Shown in pieces: positions 57,411 to 64,000 of a stretch of 64,000 nucleotides of DNA. The notes below the pieces were generated by a model. That model did no database searches, was not told the origin of the DNA, and saw only the letters and a program-made list of their open reading frames with translations. The stretch spans positions 1 to 64,000 of the forward strand of contig CABUSH010000001.1 in assembly GCA_902494195.1 (NCBI GenBank), read 5' to 3'. Origin of the DNA: an uncultured Collinsella sp. GTDB lineage: Bacteria > Actinomycetota > Coriobacteriia > Coriobacteriales > Coriobacteriaceae. Each line of letters begins with the position of its first letter. Position 1 is the first letter of the stretch. The translations under genes were made by a program, and so were the position numbers.

Positions 57411-59168
57411 TTACTCGGCATCCTCGATCTCATACGAATCCGCCTCGGCTGGCTCATCGTTTGTCTCTGACGCAGCCCCGCGCGCCTCGTCAAACGCCGC
57501 CTTCATGGTCTTGTTGCCCCACGTGAGCTTGCGAATGGTAAGATCGTCGGCCTTCTTGTTGGCTAGGCGCAGATTGTTCTCGGAGGACAGCAACGCCTCC
57601 TTGGTTTTCTGCAGATGGCTAATCGTCTTGTCGATCTCATCAATCGCCGTTTGGAACTTGCGGCTCGCGATCTCGTAGTTGCGACCGAAATCATTCTTGA
57701 ACTTTTCCATCTTGGCTTCGAAGTTCGTAACGTCGATATTCTGCTGTTTGTACTCCGCTAGCTCCTGCTTATAGCGCAGCGAACCCATGGCGGCGTTGCG
57801 AAGAAGCGTAATCATGGGAATGAAAAACTGCGGGCGGATCACGTACATCTTCTCGTAGCGATAGCTCACGTCGACTATCCCTGCGTTATAGAGCTCGCTC
57901 TCGGGCTCGAGCAGCGTGCAGAGCACCGCGTACTCACAGCCTTTTTGGCGGCGATCGTGATCGAGTTTCTTAAAGAAGTCCTCGTTTTTATGCTTGGTCG
58001 TGGTCTCGTCGTTCTCGTTTTTCATCTCGAACATAATCGAAATGACCTCGTTACCGCTTGCGTCGCACTCGCGGAAGATAAAGTCGCCTTTGGTACCCTC
58101 GGACGCATCGTTATCTTTCTCGAAGTACGCGTTGGGAAACGCCGTCATGCGCAGACGGTTGAACTCGGTCTCGCAGTGCTGCTCGAGCGACTCGCCCACC
58201 ATCTTGGTGGACAGGCGGACCTTCATGTCCTTAAGGCGCTCAATCTCTTCATCCTTGTAGCGAATCAGGTCATCGCTCGCGCGCTTGGCCTGCGCAAGCT
58301 CGAGCTCGTGTGCCGCCTTGGCTTGCTCCTCGCGAGAATCGCGCACCGCCAGCTCGCTCGTCAGCTTGGCACGCGCTTCGTCACGCTCACGCTCTGCTGC
58401 GGCAACCGCCTCCGATAGGTTCATTTTGGCCGTCAGTTCCTGTTCGCGCAGCTGAGCACGCAGACCCTCGGCTTCCTGCTCGGACTGAGCCTTTGCGACG
58501 GAAAACTTCTCTTGTACCTGCGCGCGATAGTCAGCAAGCGTGCGCTCGGCCTCGCTGCGAGCGGCCTCGAGCTCACGCTGCGACTCGGCCGCAGCAGCAG
58601 CAAGCGCCATCTCCTGGGCCTTGTCCGCCGCGGCAAGCCTGGCCTGCAGCTCGGCAATCTGAGCATCACGTGCAGCTAAATCGTTTTGAGCAGCATTACG
58701 TGCCGCCGCCTCGGCAAGCCTGGCTTCATCATCTTTGCGCCCCAACTGCGCACGCAGGTTGTCGATCTCGCGCTGCAGCTCGGCATTCTCCTTTTGAGCA
58801 TCGGCGCGGGCCTCAACCGCCGCACGCTGGCTTGCACTCTCGCGCTCTGTGGCAGCGCCCTCGAGCTTGGCGCGCAGCTCGGCAAGCTCAGCATCGCGCT
58901 TGGCAACCTCTTGTGCCAGCTGCTGAGCTGCAGCATTCTTCTGCTCGACAAGCTGAGCGTTGCGCTGAGACTCTGCCTCCTGCAAAGCGGCTGACGAACG
59001 CGAGCGCTCAAGCTCCAGCGCCTGCTCGCCCTCGCGTCGAGCCGCCGCTACGCGCTCATCCAGGTCACGCGAGAACTCAGCATCGCGCACTTGCTTGACG
59101 ATATCCGCATAGCCGGACGCATCGACCTTAAAAACTTCGCCGCAATGCGGGCACTTGATCTCGTTCAT
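57411..59168 (-). CDS. DUF2130 coiled-coil protein, possible nuclease-like domain
   Basis: A 585-residue protein. An N-terminal zinc-ribbon-like CPHCGEVF is followed by a very long coiled coil (about residues 25-310, rich in Ala/Glu/Gln/Arg) and a C-terminal DUF2130 domain. The latter contains EGTKGDFIFRECD and ISIMFEMKNEND, a D...ExK pattern typical of PD-(D/E)XK nucleases, and later KKLDHDRRQKGCEYAVLCT. The overall shape recalls RmuC-like DNA-associated coiled-coil nucleases. The function is unproven. It is monocistronic on the minus strand. Confidence 0.82.
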   Translation of the reverse strand: MNEIKCPHCGEVFKVDASGYADIVKQVRDAEFSRDLDERVAAARREGEQALELERSRSSAALQEAESQRNAQLVEQKNAAAQQLAQEVAKRDAELAELRAKLEGAATERESASQRAAVEARADAQKENAELQREIDNLRAQLGRKDDEARLAEAAARNAAQNDLAARDAQIAELQARLAAADKAQEMALAAAAAESQRELEAARSEAERTLADYRAQVQEKFSVAKAQSEQEAEGLRAQLREQELTAKMNLSEAVAAAERERDEARAKLTSELAVRDSREEQAKAAHELELAQAKRASDDLIRYKDEEIERLKDMKVRLSTKMVGESLEQHCETEFNRLRMTAFPNAYFEKDNDASEGTKGDFIFRECDASGNEVISIMFEMKNENDETTTKHKNEDFFKKLDHDRRQKGCEYAVLCTLLEPESELYNAGIVDVSYRYEKMYVIRPQFFIPMITLLRNAAMGSLRYKQELAEYKQQNIDVTNFEAKMEKFKNDFGRNYEIASRKFQTAIDEIDKTISHLQKTKEALLSSENNLRLANKKADDLTIRKLTWGNKTMKAAFDEARGAASETNDEPAEADSYEIEDAE

Positions 59169-59232
59169 AGCAGCTCCTCAATGGACGCAAATTTCAACCG
59201 CCTACACTCTACCGCGCCGCGCGGACAAAATA

Positions 59233-59261
59233 GGCGCCGCTGCCAGAATGGCAACGGCGCC
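59233..59261 (-). terminator. Terminator of the HIRAN-phosphoesterase set
   Basis: GGCGCCG(T)TGCC pairs with GGC(AG)CGGCGCC around a short loop; on the minus strand TATTTTGTCC follows. It lies about 45 bases after the phosphoesterase stop. Confidence 0.7.
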
Positions 59262-59262
59262 A

Positions 59263-59301
59263 GAACCGCCACAAAGGTGCCTGTCCCCTTTGTGGTGGTT
59301 C
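59263..59301. repeat. Palindrome with GGGACAGG core
   Basis: The arms GAACCGCCACAAAGG and CCTTTGTGGTGGTTC are complementary with one G-T position around a loop containing TGCCTGTCCC. The same loop core and similar AACC...GGTT ends are found at 45075-45112, so the two are probably members of one dispersed family. Confidence 0.6.
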
Positions 59302-59306
59302 GAGCA

Positions 59307-59852
59307 TTACAGTCCAAAGAAGCCCAGGATTTGATCGCGGCTTACGGGTCTGTAGTCGTTGGCATCAAGGCCAACGTCATAGCGCAGGATCGGGCGCTCG
59401 CGATCGCGGTTGCGTGCGTTGGTGCGGTCACCCCTGCTGTGGATATGCCCATGCAGCATAATGGCGCCACGTGCCTTGCCGTTCCAGCTGAGCATGGGGT
59501 AGTGGCTCATAACCAGACGATGGCCCTTGGCATAGCCGGGAGCAATCTCCAGGTAATCGCGCACGTCTTCCCAAATCTGCGGTACGTCGGGATCTTCCCA
59601 GTCGCCGTCATGGTTACCACGGATGAGCGTCACGTTCTGGCATTCGATACGCTCGCGCAGGCGCACCGCCTCCGCCAGGGGCAAATGATAGGTAAAGTCA
59701 CCCAAAATATAGAGGCGGTCATCCGCAGCCACGCACTCATTGATGGCATCGATGACCTTGCGATTCATCTCCTCGACCGAGCCAAACGGCCGATCCATGT
59801 CGTGCAAGATATTCGTATCGCCCAGGTGCAGGTCGGCGGTAAACCACATCAT
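59307..59852 (-). CDS. Calcineurin-like metallophosphoesterase
   Basis: A 181-residue metallophosphoesterase with the binuclear metal motifs WFTADLHLGD (DxH), YILGDFTYH (GD), IRGNHDGD (GNHD), MSHYPML and LHGHIHSRG (GHxH). Substrate not known; small members of this family hydrolyse nucleotides or phosphodiesters. The start is taken at 59852 with GAGG nine bases upstream; an ATG three bases later is equally possible. It is the last of a three-gene set behind the 59-residue protein gene, 66 bases away. Confidence 0.88.
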   Translation of the reverse strand: MMWFTADLHLGDTNILHDMDRPFGSVEEMNRKVIDAINECVAADDRLYILGDFTYHLPLAEAVRLRERIECQNVTLIRGNHDGDWEDPDVPQIWEDVRDYLEIAPGYAKGHRLVMSHYPMLSWNGKARGAIMLHGHIHSRGDRTNARNRDRERPILRYDVGLDANDYRPVSRDQILGFFGL

Positions 59853-59918
59853 CGTCTCTGTCCTCATTTCGCAACGTGTTCAACTCGTGCTAAGTATACA
59901 GACGCAGCGATGTGGCGG

Positions 59919-60098
59919 TTATCCAAAGAGCCCGCCGAACAGTCCGCGGCGGCGTTTGTCTTTCTTTTTCGACGCATCACTCTGGGCGTTCTTGCCCTGC
60001 CGCTTCTTACGATCCTGCTCCAACTCATCGTCATCGAGTAGCAGATCCCACTCAAACGGATCGTCTGTCAGATCGAACAGATCATCGTTATCAAACAT
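59919..60098 (-). CDS. Small bipolar protein (59 residues)
   Basis: A 59-codon gene with GGGAGG five bases before its ATG. The first 30 residues are very acidic (MFDNDDLFDLTDDPFEWD, then LLLDDDELEQD); the next 22 are strongly basic (RKKRQGK, KKKDKRRR), and it ends RGLFGGLFG. It has no signal peptide or membrane helix. The charge split suggests binding to a protein partner at one end and nucleic acid or membrane at the other, but this is speculation. It lies 18 bases after the HIRAN gene and upstream of the phosphoesterase gene, so it is probably cotranscribed. I do not know the family. Confidence 0.72.
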   Translation of the reverse strand: MFDNDDLFDLTDDPFEWDLLLDDDELEQDRKKRQGKNAQSDASKKKDKRRRGLFGGLFG

Positions 60099-60116
60099 GG
60101 CCGCCTCCCTTACCGA

Positions 60117-60443
60117 TTAGCGAGCATCCACCACGTAGAGTCCAACGCGCACCTGATGCCACGGGCTGCGTTCGGGAGCAACCTGTTGCACGCGGGCCTC
60201 AAATACGTCCTCGTGGCCGTAATACATCATCAAGGACAGCGGGCCGACCTCGTTTCCCGGAACATACCCAAGCTTGGTGTTGCCGTAATAGATCGCAACC
60301 GCCTCGGGGTCATGGGGATTATCGCGCTCGGCACACAGCGTCAGCTTATCGCCGACCTTAAGATCGCCCAGGACCAAAGCGCCGTCGGCATATTGAAATC
60401 CTGCGATGTGAAACGACAGAAGAACACGTGAAGGCTCGTACAT
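60117..60443 (-). CDS. Stand-alone HIRAN domain protein
   Basis: A 108-residue protein made up of a HIRAN domain: FHIAGFQYADG, LCAERDNPHDPEAVAIYYG and KLGYVPGNEVGPLS are the family's recognisable strands. HIRAN domains in eukaryotic helicases recognise 3' DNA ends; stand-alone bacterial forms are uncharacterised. GAGGAG lies a few bases before the ATG. It is the first gene of a minus-strand set with the 59-residue protein and the phosphoesterase, hinting at a DNA-end-related role. Confidence 0.87.
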   Translation of the reverse strand: MYEPSRVLLSFHIAGFQYADGALVLGDLKVGDKLTLCAERDNPHDPEAVAIYYGNTKLGYVPGNEVGPLSLMMYYGHEDVFEARVQQVAPERSPWHQVRVGLYVVDAR

Positions 60444-60566
60444 AGCAGCTCCTCTAACAGCAGGATAAATCGGCGCTTAACCGTACTGAGAAGCTTACGG
60501 GCCCGTGCGGACACAAATTCGCCCCACCCGCGCCTTTTCGACCGTTTGTCGCTACACCATCTGATT

Positions 60567-61946
60567 CTAATGCACAAACATGCGCACGAACTTGTGCTTC
60601 CAGCTTGCGTAAGGAGCATAGCGGAATGGCACGTCCAACCACGTTGCCTTGTTCACGATGCTCTTCTTGTGGCTAAACGTATCGAAGCTCTCGTGTCCAT
60701 GGTACTGCCCCATACCGCTCGCGTCCATGCCGCCAAAGCCCATATGGCTCGTAGCCAAGTGCATGATCGTGTCGTTGACACAGCCGCCGCCAAAGGGCAC
60801 GTAACGCACAAAGCGCTGCTGAACTGCGCGATCCTGGCTAAAGATATACAGAGCCAGCGGCGTCGGACGATCTGTAATAAACGTCTCGGCCTCGTCTAGG
60901 CTCTCAAACGTCAGCACCGGCAAAATGGGGCCGAAGATCTCCTCCTGCATCACGGCGTCATCGGGGGTCACGCCGTCCAAAATCGTCGGCTCGATCTTGA
61001 GCGACGACTCGCGCGCCGTGCCTCCAAGCACAACCTTATCGGGGTCGATCAGCCCGCGTACGCGCGCAAAATGCTTGGCGTTGACGATATGCCCGTAATC
61101 CTCGTTATCGAGCGGATGCTCGCCAAACATACGGCGGGCCTCCTCCTTGATAAGGTCCAGCAGCTCGTCGTGCACGCGCGCATCGACCAGCAGGTAGTCG
61201 GGCGCTACACAGGTTTGCCCCACGTTGAGCCATTTACCAAAGGCGATACGCCGCGCCGCGACCTTCAGGTTTGCCGTCGCATCCACGATGCAGGGACTCT
61301 TTCCGCCCAGCTCAAGCGTCACGGGCGTAAGGTTTTTACTTGCACGCTCCATGACGAGCTTGCCGACCGGAACGCTACCGGTAAAGAAGATCTTGTCCCA
61401 GTGCTCATCGAGCAGCGCTTCGTTCTCGGCGCGCCCGCCCTCGACAACCGTCACCAGGCGCGAATCAAATGCCTCTTCACAGATTTGCTTGAGCACCGCG
61501 CTCGATGCCGGAGCATATGCGCTCGGCTTGATGACCACGGTATTGCCCGCGGCAAGGGCGCCGGCGAGTGGCTCGAGCGTCAGCAAAAACGGGTAGTTCC
61601 ACGGAGCCATGATGAGTGTGACGCCATAGGGCACGGCCTGCGTCTTGGACACACTCACGGCGTTGGCGAGGTCACACGGACGCAGACGCGGGCGACTCCA
61701 TCGAGCCACGTGAGCGATCTGATGACGAATCTCGGAAAGCGACGTGCCGATCTCGCACATATATGCCTCGTCATGCGACTTTCCCAAATCGGTCTTGAGT
61801 GCATGGGCAATATCGGCCTCGTGCGCCCGTACCGCATCGCGTAAACTCACGAGCGCGCGACGTCGGGCATCAACATCAAACGTAGCGTGCGTTTTAAAGT
61901 AAGTGCGCTGATCGCCGACGATGCGCGCAATTTCCTCGGTGTTCAT
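60567..61946 (-). CDS. Aldehyde dehydrogenase (class 3-like)
   Basis: A 459-residue NAD(P)-dependent aldehyde dehydrogenase. Visible are MAPWNYPFLLTLEPL (cofactor region), FFTGSVPVGKLV, LELGGKSPCIVD with the catalytic Glu, and NVGQTCVAPDYLLV with the catalytic Cys; the C-terminus shows PFGGGCVNDTIMHLA and GMGQYHGHESFDTFSHKK. These mark the ALDH3 group, often active on fatty or aromatic aldehydes. It starts nine bases after the iron alcohol dehydrogenase stop, so the two probably convert an alcohol to an acid or the reverse in one unit. Confidence 0.92.
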   Translation of the reverse strand: MNTEEIARIVGDQRTYFKTHATFDVDARRRALVSLRDAVRAHEADIAHALKTDLGKSHDEAYMCEIGTSLSEIRHQIAHVARWSRPRLRPCDLANAVSVSKTQAVPYGVTLIMAPWNYPFLLTLEPLAGALAAGNTVVIKPSAYAPASSAVLKQICEEAFDSRLVTVVEGGRAENEALLDEHWDKIFFTGSVPVGKLVMERASKNLTPVTLELGGKSPCIVDATANLKVAARRIAFGKWLNVGQTCVAPDYLLVDARVHDELLDLIKEEARRMFGEHPLDNEDYGHIVNAKHFARVRGLIDPDKVVLGGTARESSLKIEPTILDGVTPDDAVMQEEIFGPILPVLTFESLDEAETFITDRPTPLALYIFSQDRAVQQRFVRYVPFGGGCVNDTIMHLATSHMGFGGMDASGMGQYHGHESFDTFSHKKSIVNKATWLDVPFRYAPYASWKHKFVRMFVH

Positions 61947-61955
61947 GGCACCCTC

Positions 61956-63176
61956 CTAGTTCTCGTCCTCAAACATACCACCCGCGACGACCTCGTACAT
62001 ACGCTCGAGCTCCAAGCGGTCCATCAAAAGCGGAACGGGGTACAGCGGATTGGCCTCGGCATCGGCATGCGCCGCCATCTCGGGAATGTCGGAGCGGCGA
62101 ATGCCCGAGACATATTTGGGGATTCCCAGGATCTCGTTCATGCGGTCGACCCAATCGATAAAGGCCTCGGCCGCAAGACTATCCTGCGCGGTAGCCGGCG
62201 CAATGCCCGCCATGCGAGCAAGATCGGCAAGCTTGGGGGCGGCGGCGTCACCATAAGCGCGAAGCATGTGCGGCAGGATGATCGCGTTGGCCAAACCGTG
62301 CGGAATTCCGTATCGGCCGCCCAGACTGTGCGCGATGGCATGCACATATCCGACATAGGAGCGGGTAAACGCAACGCCCGCCTTATACGCCGCCGAAAGC
62401 ATATTGCGACGAGCGCGCATGTCGTCACCATGCTCATAGGCCTCGAGCAAATTGTCGTGGATAAGCTGCACCGCCTGTCGCGCCATCTTGCGCGTATGGG
62501 GCGTGGTGCTTCGCCCGATAAAGGCCTCAACGGCATGCGTCAGGGCGTCCATGCCCGTCTGCCCCGTAATGGAAGCGGGCAAGCCGCACGTAAACTCGGG
62601 GTCGTGGACTGCAAAACGCGGGGTGAGCACAAAGTCGTTAATGGGGTATTTGTAGTGCGTCCCGTCATCGGTAATTACCGCCGCAAGCGTGACTTCGCTT
62701 CCCGTACCGGCGGTAGTGGGAACGGCGATGAGCAGCGGCAGGCGACGATGAATCCGCAGCAGGCCGCGCATCTTGTTGATGGGCTTGTTTGGCTGCGCAA
62801 TGCGTGCGCCCACGCCCTTGGCACAGTCCATGGCCGAGCCACCGCCAAAGCCGATAATGGCCTGGCAGGCGCTCTCTCGATACAGGGACGCCGCTTCTTC
62901 CACGTTTGAAACCGTGGGGTTTGCACGCGTTTCGGCATAGACCGTAACGCCAATCCCCCTGCATGCGAGCGCCGTCTCGAGCGGTGCCGTGAGCCCCAGA
63001 CGGGCAATGCCGGGATCCGTCACGATAAGGACCTTCTGGATCGAGCGCTTTTGAAGCACCGCGGGCACATCCTCGGCATGCTCTAAAATGCGCGGCTCGG
63101 TATAGGGCAGGATCGGCAATGCAATGCGAAAAACCGTCTGATATGTTCGGCACCAGGCACGACGGGCTAGATGCAT
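61956..63176 (-). CDS. Iron-containing alcohol dehydrogenase
   Basis: A 406-residue group III alcohol dehydrogenase. The nucleotide-binding part contains IIGFGGGSAMDCAKGV; metal ligand regions are DALTHAVEAFIG, YVHAIAHSLGG and GIPHGLANAIILPHML. It reduces an aldehyde or oxidises an alcohol with NAD(P). The ATG at 63176 has AAGGAG upstream, in the mRNA just past a dyad that may be an operator. First gene of the two-gene operon with the aldehyde dehydrogenase, divergent from the rubrerythrin gene. Confidence 0.92.
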   Translation of the reverse strand: MHLARRAWCRTYQTVFRIALPILPYTEPRILEHAEDVPAVLQKRSIQKVLIVTDPGIARLGLTAPLETALACRGIGVTVYAETRANPTVSNVEEAASLYRESACQAIIGFGGGSAMDCAKGVGARIAQPNKPINKMRGLLRIHRRLPLLIAVPTTAGTGSEVTLAAVITDDGTHYKYPINDFVLTPRFAVHDPEFTCGLPASITGQTGMDALTHAVEAFIGRSTTPHTRKMARQAVQLIHDNLLEAYEHGDDMRARRNMLSAAYKAGVAFTRSYVGYVHAIAHSLGGRYGIPHGLANAIILPHMLRAYGDAAAPKLADLARMAGIAPATAQDSLAAEAFIDWVDRMNEILGIPKYVSGIRRSDIPEMAAHADAEANPLYPVPLLMDRLELERMYEVVAGGMFEDEN

Positions 63177-63194
63177 AAAGGAAACTCCTTCATT

Positions 63195-63210
63195 TGTTGA
63201 TAGGTCAACA
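63195..63210 (-). promoter_or_regulatory. Candidate operator upstream of the alcohol dehydrogenase
   Basis: TGTTGA-TAGG-TCAACA is a perfect 6+6 dyad about 20 bases upstream of the alcohol dehydrogenase start. It resembles a site for a dimeric regulator. It is somewhat like an FNR/CRP or Rex half-site arrangement but fits no consensus exactly. Confidence 0.4.
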
Positions 63211-63290
63211 TTTGCTCGACCGATTGTACTCAGCGGCGGTCAAAGACGGCCTGCCAATCGTTAATCAATCAACATCTTCATATCTCAAAA

Positions 63291-63318
63291 TTGTTTTATT
63301 AAAAATCATTCCTAATAG
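63291..63318 (+). promoter_or_regulatory. Candidate promoter of the rubrerythrin gene
   Basis: TTGTTT and TAATAG are separated by 16 bases in the AT-rich intergenic region. A hairpin CGTCCGG/CCGGACG (63367-63397) follows in the presumed leader before the ribosome site. Position and spacing are reasonable, but the match to consensus is only moderate. Confidence 0.4.
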
Positions 63319-63432
63319 GCTTCACATTTGGTTGCATTTATGGATAATAGGACTCGTCAAGACGCACGTCCGGAGAGGGCCCTTACGGGACCGGACGAGC
63401 GCACAATCGCCATCGATCGAAAGGATCGAATC

Positions 63433-63993
63433 ATGAAGTTTGTTTGCCCCGTTTGCGGTTATGTGGAAGAGTTCGACGGCGACCAGCTGCCCGAGGACTT
63501 CAAGTGCCCCCAGTGCGGCGTTCCCGGTTCTCGCTTCCTGAAGCAGGAGGAGGGTCAGCTCGAGTGGGCTGCCGAGCACGTCGTGGGCGTCGCCAAGATG
63601 GAGGGCGTCTCCGAGGACATCGTTGCCGACCTGCGCGCCAACTTTGAGGGCGAGTGCTCCGAGGTCGGTATGTACCTGGCCATGGCTCGCGTCGCTCATC
63701 GCGAGGGCTATCCCGAGATCGGCCTGTACTGGGAGAAGGCTGCCCACGAGGAGGCCGAGCATGCCGCCAAGTTCGCCGAGCTCCTGGGCGAGGTCGTGAC
63801 CGACTCCACCAAGAAGAACCTCGAGATGCGCGTTGAGGCCGAGAACGGCGCCACCGCCGGCAAGACCGATCTTGCCAAGCGTGCCAAGGCCGCCGGCCTC
63901 GATGCCATCCACGACACCGTGCACGAGATGGCTCGCGACGAGGCCCGCCACGGCAAGGCTTTCGCCGGCCTGCTCAAGCGCTACTTTGGCTAA
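63433..63993 (+). CDS. Rubrerythrin with N-terminal rubredoxin (reverse type)
   Basis: A 186-residue protein whose first 40 residues form a rubredoxin-like iron site (CPVCGYVEEFDG and CPQCGVPG) followed by a ferritin-like diiron domain with EGECSEVGMYLAMARVA, EEAEHAAKFAEL and ARDEARHGKAF. This order is that of the reverse rubrerythrins known from clostridia, which reduce peroxide and oxygen and are induced by oxidative stress. AAAGGATCG lies before the ATG. It is divergent from the alcohol dehydrogenase operon and suits an anaerobe. The stop lies seven bases before the window end. Confidence 0.93.
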   Translation: MKFVCPVCGYVEEFDGDQLPEDFKCPQCGVPGSRFLKQEEGQLEWAAEHVVGVAKMEGVSEDIVADLRANFEGECSEVGMYLAMARVAHREGYPEIGLYWEKAAHEEAEHAAKFAELLGEVVTDSTKKNLEMRVEAENGATAGKTDLAKRAKAAGLDAIHDTVHEMARDEARHGKAFAGLLKRYFG

Positions 63994-64000
63994 GCCAACC

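Overview
The window looks like chromosomal DNA of a Coriobacteriia gut anaerobe, most probably Collinsella. The grounds are the high GC content with strong third-position GC bias, the housekeeping gene repertoire, the anaerobe markers (rubredoxin-first rubrerythrin, Etf-linked lactate dehydrogenase with ferredoxin domain) and the Actinobacteria-type DUF3516 helicase. This assignment is inference from gene content; no rRNA is present to confirm it. Nearly every base is accounted for by ordinary, tightly packed genes, and there is no prophage, insertion sequence or CRISPR array.

Layout. 1-0.5 kb holds no recognisable gene. 0.5-1.8 kb is the infC-rpmI-rplT translation operon, with an attenuator-like leader and a probable AUA start for infC. 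1.9-2.25 kb is tRNA-Leu(CAA) with a duplicated tRNA 3' end and terminator. 2.3-11.6 kb carries a transglutaminase-like protein, fructose-bisphosphate aldolase, a metallo-beta-lactamase hydrolase, bifunctional Rel and a RecJ-helicase fusion, all on the minus strand. 11.8-14.4 kb holds a BASS-type transporter, a GalT-like DUF4931 protein and CutC. 14.5-19.4 kb is a complete branched-chain amino-acid ABC operon (livJHMGF) preceded by the remains of an internally deleted livJ paralogue. 20-24.3 kb holds homoserine dehydrogenase, an SDR, a four-unit 62-bp palindromic tandem array and a CPA2 antiporter. 24.5-33.9 kb has purL, an EamA transporter, a diguanylate cyclase, a KdgT-type permease, AzlCD and an HD protein.

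33.9-37.5 kb encodes an LctBCD-like lactate dehydrogenase-Etf module, probably electron-confurcating. 37.9-41.1 kb is a compact cluster of small exported proteins of unknown function, including a tiny sortase substrate with an LAQTG signal. 42.0-47.6 kb is the most intriguing locus: a TerB_N/TerB_C protein, a BrxD-like (DUF2791) ATPase and an Lhr/BrxHI-like helicase, resembling part of a BREX type 2 or Ter-linked DNA-processing or defence module but without a methylase or PglZ here. 47.7-60.4 kb contains a spermidine-synthase-like protein, Elp3, a DUF4097/XRE pair, two methyltransferases (one TrmB-like with an altered motif), a Ski2-like DUF3516 helicase, a DUF2130 coiled-coil protein and a HIRAN/59-residue protein/metallophosphoesterase set. 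60.5-64 kb has an aldehyde dehydrogenase/iron alcohol dehydrogenase operon divergent from a rubrerythrin.

Several intergenic spaces carry large palindromes (3.9, 14.4, 22.5, 45.1, 47.6, 54.4 and 59.3 kb), suggesting more than one family of dispersed palindromic repeat in this genome. All calls come from reading the sequence; no database search or folding program was run.
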